11,300 bases of DNA from Bacillota bacterium (GTDB lineage Bacteria; Bacillota; Clostridia; Acetivibrionales; DSM-2933). The notes beneath the pieces are model-generated. The model was not told where the DNA came from, ran no database searches, and saw only the letters and a list, made by a program, of their open reading frames with translations. Where the stretch lies: contig JAUZPS010000102.1 in the NCBI GenBank assembly GCA_030705945.1, positions 1-11,300 on the forward strand. Direction: 5' to 3'. Every line of letters begins with the position of its first letter. Position 1 is the first letter of the stretch. The position numbers and the translations under genes are program-made. Positions 6,219 to 11,300 of the stretch are shown piece after piece.

Positions 6219-7100
6219 ATGAATTATAAAGGTCTCGAAATAAACGAAACAGCTGAGGGAATTGAAATCCAAGGTGTCCATGACTTTGACCTTGTACATA
6301 TTTTCGATTGCGGCCAATGCTTCAGATGGCTTAAGCAGAAAGATGGAAGTTACTTAGGGGTGGTCGGCAGCAAAGCTGTCCGGGTAAGTTTTTACAATGA
6401 AAAGCTTTTTATATCAGGTTCCACTTATGATGACTTCGTTAATCTTTGGTATGAATATTTTGATCTTGGAACAGATTATTCAAAGATCAAAAAAGCTCTT
6501 TGCAAGGATGAAATAATGGCTAAGGCTGTTGAATTCGGTCATGGAATAAGGCTTTTAAGACAGGATATTTGGGAGCTTCTTATATCATTTATTATTTCTG
6601 CCAACAATCGCATTCCACGAATTATGAAGTCCGTAGAAACCCTTTCTAAAACCTTTGGTAATGAGATTAGCTCCAGCGAAGGCGTGTTCTATTCCTTTCC
6701 AAAACCTGAAGACCTTTCATCCTGCAGCATGGATAAGATAGAGCTTTGCAAGGCGGGTTTCAGGTGCAAATATATATCCGAGACTTCAGATATGATAAGA
6801 AAAAAAGCTGTAGACCTAGGTTCCTTAAGCGACATGGACACTGCTCATGCGCGGAAAGAATTAATAAAACTCTCTGGCGTAGGAGCAAAGGTAGCCGACT
6901 GCGTATTGTTGTTCTCAGCCACAAAATTTGATGTATTTCCTACTGACGTATGGATAAAAAAGATTATGGAAATATTGTATTTTAAACGCGAGGCAACATT
7001 AAAAGAGATAGATATCTTCTCAAAGGATTACTTTGGAGACCTGTCAGGATATGCTCAACAGTATTTGTTTTTTTATGCCCGTGAGACAAAAATTTCTTAG
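6219..7100 (+). CDS. ogg: OGG1-type 8-oxoguanine DNA glycosylase / AP lyase
   Basis: The enzyme removes 8-oxoguanine from DNA in base excision repair, acting as a bifunctional glycosylase with lyase activity through a Schiff-base lysine. The 293 residues fit the bacterial OGG1-like type. The N-terminal beta domain has DCGQCFRW at 30-37. SFIISANNRIPRI (123-135) matches the damaged-strand loop of OGG1. The helix-hairpin-helix motif LSGVGAKVADCVLLF (218-232) carries the catalytic lysine at 224, and the family's catalytic aspartate is D243 in PTDVW. TGAGGA stands seven bases before the ATG. The gene is monocistronic and lies between repeat copies B and C, whose orientations are opposite; C starts only 12 bases after the stop codon and could act as its terminator. 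Confidence 0.92.
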   Translation: MNYKGLEINETAEGIEIQGVHDFDLVHIFDCGQCFRWLKQKDGSYLGVVGSKAVRVSFYNEKLFISGSTYDDFVNLWYEYFDLGTDYSKIKKALCKDEIMAKAVEFGHGIRLLRQDIWELLISFIISANNRIPRIMKSVETLSKTFGNEISSSEGVFYSFPKPEDLSSCSMDKIELCKAGFRCKYISETSDMIRKKAVDLGSLSDMDTAHARKELIKLSGVGAKVADCVLLFSATKFDVFPTDVWIKKIMEILYFKREATLKEIDIFSKDYFGDLSGYAQQYLFFYARETKIS

Positions 7101-7112
7101 ATTAAAATCAAT

Positions 7113-7284
7113 TAATCTTTTTTGCAACTTATCTATATATTTTGCAATAAACATTCTACATCCATTTTTTATATTGCAAAATATATACCTTAATTCATAA
7201 GTTGCGAAAAGTTCAGCTTTGATAGTAAAATGCAGACGTATTAACTGCATTTTTAATGTATAATCTTTTTTGCAACTTATCTAT
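7113..7284 (-). repeat. Palindromic repeat family, full copy C
   Basis: This copy is in the opposite sense to copy B. It is bounded by a perfect 24-bp direct repeat (7113-7136 and 7261-7284). Inside are hairpin 2 (stem arms around 7135-7149 and 7172-7186), the central inverted R (7197-7211) and hairpin 1 (AAAATGCAG/CTGCATTTT, 7227-7253). Over 120 aligned bases it differs from B at 9 positions. It fills the gap between the convergent ogg and HD-GYP genes. It gives an intact version of the site that is interrupted in copy D. Confidence 0.82.
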
Positions 7285-7345
7285 CACAAAATAATGTTAA
7301 AGCTCCTTTAAAACAGTATGATAAAAATATTCTGAGCATTATGGA

Positions 7346-8401
7346 CTATATAATTTCAACAATTTTAACGCCTTTTTCAGCCCTTAGATCAAGGATTGAG
7401 TTATCAGACAGTTTAATCAATGGTCTAGAAACAAATTCATTGTCTATATAGAATATTTGGCCTGATTTACCATTGCTAAGCTTTACGTTGTCGCCTATGT
7501 AGTACATGGCGATATTTGATAGAAGTGTATAGACAGTAAGCGTATCAAATTTCTGCGATGCGGATGATTCAAAGATTTCAAATATGCTAAAGGGAGTATC
7601 TGCTCTCTTATATACTCTGTCCAGTGTAATAATACTGTATAAATCTGCTACTGAAATTATTTTAGCAAATAAATTTATGTCCTTTCCTTTTACACCGTTT
7701 GGATAACCACTACCGTCTTCTTTTTCGTGATGCATTAAAACGCCATTACATATTTCGTCAGAGAGGCTTGTCTTTTCTTTTAGAATTTTGTATCCGTATT
7801 CTGCATGTCTTTTTATTTCAATCGTTTCACTCTCAGTCAATTCGGTAGTTTTATTAAAAATTTCAGGGGGAATCTGAAGTTTTCCCACATCATGTAATAG
7901 TCCGGCTAGAGTAATTTCCTCAATCTGTTTTCTATCCAACTTCATCCAGCTTGCTATAAGATTGCATATGCTTGCAACATTAAGGCTATGTGTATATGTT
8001 TTATCGCTTAATGTTTTGAGACTTCTGATACACCTTAGCAAATCCCCTATTGCTCTTTCTGATTTGATGATGGATGAAGAAATTCCCTTTGCTTTTTCTT
8101 CGACGGAATCATCGGTAAGAATGTTTTGAAATAAGGTTTTTATATTTTCTATTTTTTCAATGTATTCTTTTTTTGTTTTCTTTACTTCTGGCGAGTCATT
8201 TGAGTTAATCTTAAGTATTTGTTGCGGTTCTTCCCCAAAAACCCATACTCTGTTAATATTATTTATGACGATTTTGTCAATTATAAAGTCGGTTAGAACA
8301 GTCCCTGCCGTCATCAAGATTGCGCCTCTGTCCGTATGAACATCCTTTGAAAGGGTCATACCAGGTTTACATTCCTCAATTCTTGCATTATATTGTCCCA
8401 T
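7346..8401 (-). CDS. HD-GYP domain protein, probable cyclic-di-GMP phosphodiesterase
   Basis: The 351-residue protein would hydrolyse the second messenger cyclic-di-GMP in the cytoplasm. Residues 1-~60 form the N-terminal lead-in common to these proteins (ECKPGMTLSKDVHTDRGAIL). The HD-GYP domain spans ~125-290: H138, the HDVGK motif at 170-174, H199, the HH pair at 224-225, then DGSGYP at 229-234 and a metal-binding-type D253 in SVADLY. The usual YDALT turn reads YSIIT, so one acidic residue is replaced by S256; the core metal ligands look intact. A ~60-residue beta tail (300-351) resembles a small C-terminal barrel. No membrane or receiver domain. GGAGGTGA sits three bases before the ATG. 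The promoter (8427-8454) overlaps a repeat remnant. Confidence 0.9.
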   Translation of the reverse strand: MGQYNARIEECKPGMTLSKDVHTDRGAILMTAGTVLTDFIIDKIVINNINRVWVFGEEPQQILKINSNDSPEVKKTKKEYIEKIENIKTLFQNILTDDSVEEKAKGISSSIIKSERAIGDLLRCIRSLKTLSDKTYTHSLNVASICNLIASWMKLDRKQIEEITLAGLLHDVGKLQIPPEIFNKTTELTESETIEIKRHAEYGYKILKEKTSLSDEICNGVLMHHEKEDGSGYPNGVKGKDINLFAKIISVADLYSIITLDRVYKRADTPFSIFEIFESSASQKFDTLTVYTLLSNIAMYYIGDNVKLSNGKSGQIFYIDNEFVSRPLIKLSDNSILDLRAEKGVKIVEII

Positions 8402-8426
8402 AGCTCACCTCCGTGTTTATAATTTA

Positions 8427-8454
8427 ATTATACTATGTTTTCATAAGTTGTAAA
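8427..8454 (-). promoter_or_regulatory. Sigma-A promoter for the HD-GYP gene
   Basis: On the minus strand TTTACA (8454-8449) and a perfect TATAAT (8432-8427) are 16 bases apart. The start would fall near 8420, about 20 bases before the ATG. The -35 box lies in the end of repeat remnant E. Confidence 0.65.
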
Positions 8455-8514
8455 TAAAAAAATAGAATGATATTTTGTAATATAAAAAATGGATGTAAAA
8501 TATATACCTTGAAT
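8441..8514. repeat. Palindromic repeat family, decayed copy E
   Basis: CATAAGTTG (8442-8450) matches the R end. The stretch 8469-8510 repeats the hairpin 2 loop region of copies B and C (TATAAAAAATGGATGTA, 8481-8497, is shared exactly with copy C read on the minus strand). Both hairpin arms are damaged, so this copy is old. Confidence 0.6.
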
Positions 8515-8542
8515 AAATTCTGAAAGGAGAAGTAATTAACAT

Positions 8543-8572
8543 TTTAAAAAGACGAGCCCAGTAGGGTTCGCC
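8543..8572 (-). terminator. Rho-independent terminator of alkD
   Basis: On the minus strand GGCGAACCC pairs with GGGCTCGTC around TACT, with one A-C mismatch and one G-U pair, and is followed at once by TTTTT. It lies 70 bases after the alkD stop codon. Confidence 0.7.
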
Positions 8573-8642
8573 TTGAATACTTAAAGGTTCATAAAACTCT
8601 CTAATCTTAAGAAATGCCTTTTTGCCGCAAAGATATTAGAAA

Positions 8643-9350
8643 TTAACACCTTACATGTTTACGTTTAAAGCCTAGTTTCCCTTGATCAGTTGCTTTTTGA
8701 ATATATTCTGCCGCTACATTAGTTTGACATAGGTCTTTGCCCTTAAAAACCTCCACTCTTCCTACTTCTAGAGCAATTTTCTTTGCTTCTTCATGAAGCG
8801 GCAAATATGAGACTCCAACCGACATTATAAAATTGTTCATGGAATATTTAGTACGGTTTGGCTGGCTGTGTATCGTGTCACGTACCCTATAGAGCATTGA
8901 TAAAAGCTTATCCCTGTCAAATTCACTGTCTTTGCGGGTACCTAACAGCCATTCATAGCAGCTCCATCCAGCCGACATTGTCAATTCCTTTCCACTGTCA
9001 ATCCATCGGTCTGCGACGGTAAAGGCAATATCCGTTTCGGCAAGGGTTACTGACACAATGAAGTCCGAAATCATATAAAAATAAGCGCTATCTATCCAAC
9101 GGTTAAAATCTTCTTCGGTCATTTTCTTTGGCTCCGCTATCATGCCGGCTAAATACATTGCATCATAATTTCCAGTTGCATAAAGCTGCTCTGCCAAAGG
9201 CTGGTTGTATTTTATCTTTTTAAAAATCGGCTTCATAGCGCTTATAGTTACTCCGAAAAGTGGCTCTTGAGCCCCATTGCTCATGTAAATCTTTTTTGTA
9301 CGTTCAGTCGCAAGGGACTCTAGTTCACCCATGATTTCGATTAACTCCAT
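8643..9350 (-). CDS. DNA alkylation repair protein, AlkD-like HEAT-repeat family
   Basis: The family folds as HEAT-like helical repeats and includes glycosylases that remove alkylated bases from DNA. This 235-residue protein has the family's overall plan: a leading helix pair (ESLATERTKKIYMSNGAQEP), helical repeats with ATGNYDAMYLAGMIAEPKKM and FNRWIDSAYFYMISDF, the SAGWSCYEWLLG repeat, then GVSYLPLHEEAKKIALEVG and the basic tail KRKHVRC. It resembles the Bacillus/Clostridium branch rather than the best-studied AlkD, and I could not assign catalytic residues. An ATG three codons upstream (9359) directly abuts AAGGAG (9360-9365), so the ATG at 9350, nine bases away, is the better start. It is separated from rlmH by repeat copy D and a hairpin, and ends at the terminator at 8543. 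Confidence 0.85.
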   Translation of the reverse strand: MELIEIMGELESLATERTKKIYMSNGAQEPLFGVTISAMKPIFKKIKYNQPLAEQLYATGNYDAMYLAGMIAEPKKMTEEDFNRWIDSAYFYMISDFIVSVTLAETDIAFTVADRWIDSGKELTMSAGWSCYEWLLGTRKDSEFDRDKLLSMLYRVRDTIHSQPNRTKYSMNNFIMSVGVSYLPLHEEAKKIALEVGRVEVFKGKDLCQTNVAAEYIQKATDQGKLGFKRKHVRC

Positions 9351-9427
9351 TTGAAACATCTCCTTAAAATATTATTGAAAATTCGTAACTTGATAAATCT
9401 ATAAAGCCCTCGTTTAATCTTAAATTT

Positions 9428-9465
9428 AAAAGAACTTGTAAATCAATTGGGTCACAAGTTCTTTT
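9428..9465. terminator. Inverted repeat between rlmH and alkD, possible terminator
   Basis: AAAAGAACTTGT (9428-9439) is mirrored perfectly by ACAAGTTCTTTT (9454-9465) around a 14-base loop. The stem is AT-rich, with U-rich arms on both strands, so it could stop transcription in either direction. Its place before alkD suits an end point for rlmH transcripts. Confidence 0.4.
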
Positions 9466-9470
9466 ATTAC

Positions 9471-9730
9471 TTATCTATATAAAAAGCACTATTAATCTTA
9501 CATTTGACGGAGCAAAATAACGAACGCTTTAACGTTATTTTGTGATAGGCAAATGTAAAAGATTAATTGCTTTTTATCTATATATTTTGCAATAATCTTT
9601 TTACATAAACTTTTTATATTGCAAAATATATACCTTAATTCATAAGTTGCGAAAAGTTCAGCTTTGATAGTAAAATGCAGACGTATTAACTGCATTTTTT
9701 AATGTAAAATCTTTTTCGTAACTTATCTAA
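9471..9730 (-). repeat. Palindromic repeat family, copy D, split by an insertion
   Basis: Same sense as copy C. 9611-9699 is identical to C (7166-7254): hairpin 1, central R and one arm of hairpin 2. The loop of hairpin 2 (9596-9610) differs. The outer R on the left is mostly missing or replaced, leaving only ACTTATCTATATA. A 92-bp palindromic sequence interrupts it at 9482-9573. The 407-base gap between alkD and rlmH holds this block, the hairpin at 9428 and a short R-like scrap, TTCGTAACTTGAT (9382-9394). Confidence 0.8.
9482..9573. mobile_element. Miniature palindromic insertion inside repeat copy D
   Basis: The insert is bounded by an 11-bp direct repeat, TTATCTATATA (9471-9481 and 9574-9584), which looks like a target duplication. 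Its ends form a long imperfect stem: AAAAAGCA...ACATTTG on the left against CAAATGT...TGCTTTTT on the right. An inner perfect 10-bp stem (CAAAATAACG 9513-9522, CGTTATTTTG 9533-9542) gives a nested hairpin. No coding capacity. Copy C carries the uninterrupted site at 7129-7139. Confidence 0.65.
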
Positions 9731-9757
9731 TAATGTTTATAAGTAGACATCATTACC

Positions 9758-10237
9758 TCACTTATGATACGTCTCACCGTTTATAATTTTAAAACATCTG
9801 AACAACTGCTCTAATAAAATCAATCTCGCTAGCTGGTGGGGAAAAGTAAGTTCAGATAAACACAGCCTGTAGCTTGAACCCATAATCAATTCATCGTCCA
9901 ATCCTAATGAACCGCCGATTAAAAACACCATGCTGGAGACACCAGAAATAAAAAAAGTTTCTACCTTTTTGGCAAAACCTTTTGAATCCGGCTTATCTCC
10001 CTTTAAGTCCAGAGCAATCACAAATGCGCCGTCTTTAATTTTCTTTTTTATCTTTTCCGCTTCCCTCTTTTTAACCTGTAACTCCAAAGCAGGACTTATA
10101 TTATCAGGCGCCTGCTCATCATCAACCTCTATAATTTCTAAATCACAAAATCTAGATAAACGTTTGCTGTACTCTGCTATACCGTCTTTTAAATATTTCT
10201 CTTTAAGCTTACCCACTGCTATGATGCTAACCTTCAC
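9758..10237 (-). CDS. rlmH: 23S rRNA (pseudouridine-1915-N3)-methyltransferase RlmH
   Basis: RlmH methylates pseudouridine 1915 in helix 69 of 23S rRNA on the 70S ribosome, using S-adenosylmethionine. The 159 residues are the exact usual length. The SPOUT knot shows as VFLIGGSLGLDDEL (104-117), which makes the cofactor loop, and LSELTFPHQLARLILLEQL (127-145). The invariant end YHK is present at 157-159. It works as a homodimer with no separate binding domain. The start is GTG, with AAGGAGAA eight bases upstream. It lies 95 bases after the WalJ-type gene in the same direction, an order seen in many Firmicutes, though a serine protease gene often found between them is absent here. Confidence 0.96.
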   Translation of the reverse strand: MKVSIIAVGKLKEKYLKDGIAEYSKRLSRFCDLEIIEVDDEQAPDNISPALELQVKKREAEKIKKKIKDGAFVIALDLKGDKPDSKGFAKKVETFFISGVSSMVFLIGGSLGLDDELIMGSSYRLCLSELTFPHQLARLILLEQLFRCFKIINGETYHK

Positions 10238-10251
10238 AAAAAGTTCTCCTT

Positions 10252-10332
10252 ATTCCTATAATTTTTATAGTCCCTACATACAATCTTTAGAATCTTTATA
10301 TCCTTTATATTCTCTGTGATCTCTATAATTCT
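10252..10332 (-). repeat. Degenerate purine-rich short repeats between the walJ-like gene and rlmH
   Basis: On the minus strand this spacer is a run of variants of a ~9-11 base unit such as TAGAGAATTA, TAGAGATCAC, AGAGAATATA and AAGGATATA. Nearer rlmH, CTATAA/TTATAG (10256-10270) forms a small stem. It reads like drifted simple sequence; no promoter or terminator is evident in it. Confidence 0.4.
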
Positions 10333-11124
10333 CTACAATTCTATAACCTTCCCCACCTTATCCCTTAAAGCTACGCTCAATTCCACATCAACGCCAGCGC
10401 TGATCTGATTCTCATATAAAACATTATAAACAGTCTGATAAGCCAGTTCAGGAAAATTATTTTCCCTACTGAGGTGTCCTAACAAAAACTTTTTTGTTCC
10501 TTTTTTAGCCATATAAGCAATTACTTTGCCTGCCATTTCGTTAGACAAGTGACCGTTGTCACCTAATATACGTTTTTTAAGGCTATATGGATATGGACCT
10601 ACCTTAAGCATCTCAACATCATGATTTGATTCTAAAAGTATAAGATCGCTTGAGTCAAAATGTTCTAGCAGTCTGTTATTTATGTGCCCTATATCTGTGG
10701 CAGTTGTAATTTTCTTGTTATTATGCATGAAATTGAACCCAACAGGCTCAGCCGCATCATGAGGAATGCTGAAGGTTTTCACACAGATATCGCCAATTTC
10801 CAATTCCTCTCCAGAATTAAAATATCTTTTATTTTCAATGTTTATTGGACCTATCTGCTGTTCCATGGAACTCCACGTATTCTCATTGGCGTAAATCGGA
10901 ACATTAAGCTTTCTTGATATTATGCCTGCTCCTCTTATATGATCAGAGTGTTCATGGGAAATTAAAACAGCGCTTATTTCTGCAGGCTTTTCGCCAACAG
11001 AACAAAGCGCTTCAATAATCCGCTTGCCACTTAGGCCAGCATCAATTAATATCTTTGTTCTTTTAGTTGCTACGAATAAACAATTACCGCTACTTCCGCT
11101 AAATAAGCTGCAGAATTTTATCAT
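10333..11124 (-). CDS. walJ: MBL-fold metallo-hydrolase of the WalJ/YycJ type
   Basis: The 263-residue protein is a metallo-beta-lactamase-fold hydrolase of the YycJ/WalJ group. WalJ is encoded with the WalRK cell-wall regulon in Bacilli and has been tied to DNA processing and cell division control; nuclease-type activity is known for relatives. The opening FCSLFSGSSGNCLFV is the family signature. Metal ligands are HEHSDH at 57-62, H122 in IPHDA, D144 in TDIG, and H217 in GHLS; ESNHD (165-169) and GHLSNE (191-196) are also typical. AAAGGAG stands seven bases before the ATG. walRK and walHI are not in the window, so the symbol rests on sequence family and on rlmH downstream, with which it may be co-transcribed. 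Confidence 0.9.
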   Translation of the reverse strand: MIKFCSLFSGSSGNCLFVATKRTKILIDAGLSGKRIIEALCSVGEKPAEISAVLISHEHSDHIRGAGIISRKLNVPIYANENTWSSMEQQIGPINIENKRYFNSGEELEIGDICVKTFSIPHDAAEPVGFNFMHNNKKITTATDIGHINNRLLEHFDSSDLILLESNHDVEMLKVGPYPYSLKKRILGDNGHLSNEMAGKVIAYMAKKGTKKFLLGHLSRENNFPELAYQTVYNVLYENQISAGVDVELSVALRDKVGKVIEL

Positions 11125-11255
11125 TTGTAAACTCCTTTAATACTTAAGGATTCTCTTTAGTATATTAAATTATAATAATGATACATAATCAACATAAAGC
11201 GCTCTTTAAAATTCATCCATTACAAAATGTTTATTTTATAAAAATAAAGTAATCT

Positions 11256-11300
11256 TGTAGATAACCAAATGTAAAATTAGTAATTTTTATGTATACATAT
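11256..11300. repeat. Possible end of a palindromic element at the right edge
   Basis: CAAATGTAAAA (11266-11276) followed by an AT-rich stretch ending TTTTTATGTATA matches the right end of the insertion at 9482-9573 (CAAATGTAAAA at 9550-9560, then TTTTTATCTATA). The rest would lie outside the window. Confidence 0.35.

Overview
The window is AT-rich DNA that looks like a spore-forming member of the Clostridia. The support is low GC, strong GGAGG-type ribosome binding sites, frequent TTG/GTG starts, a YtxC sporulation gene, and several families typical of clostridia (DUF6873, DUF6062, an Asp23-domain ATPase, WalJ and RlmH). I cannot name the genus. No tRNA, rRNA or CRISPR array is visible.

Left part (1-3649): an M20 amidohydrolase runs off the left edge (minus strand). 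A 53-residue cysteine-rich protein follows (minus), missed at usual ORF length cut-offs. Next come a two-hairpin intergenic stretch that may be a small RNA, a DUF6873 gene behind a near-consensus sigma-A promoter, ytxC, and a strong promoter that fires into a hairpin terminator lying inside the start of a doubtful 126-residue membrane ORF.

Centre (3990-8401): a P-loop ATPase fused to an Asp23/Gls24 domain (plus) converges with a DUF6062 double cysteine-cluster protein (minus). An OGG1-type 8-oxoguanine glycosylase (plus) converges with an HD-GYP cyclic-di-GMP phosphodiesterase-like protein (minus).

Right part (8441-11300): four minus-strand genes read in order WalJ-type metallo-hydrolase, rlmH, then, beyond a repeat block, alkD-like DNA alkylation repair, which ends at a clear terminator. 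With ogg and alkD the window holds two base-damage repair genes, and both lie among repeats.

The most unusual content is a family of miniature palindromic repeats between 5758 and 9730. Full copies sit at 5994-6168 (plus sense), 7113-7284 (opposite sense) and 9471-9730 (opposite sense, split by a second palindromic element). Degraded copies lie at 5758-5831 and 8441-8514. Each full copy is built from a ~25 bp repeat R, a hairpin, an inverted R, a second long-stem hairpin, and R again in direct orientation. The copy at 9471 carries a 92-bp insertion flanked by an 11-bp direct repeat, and the copy at 7113 shows the same site uninterrupted. ogg is bracketed by two inverted copies, and the -35 box of the HD-GYP gene appears to lie in a decayed copy.
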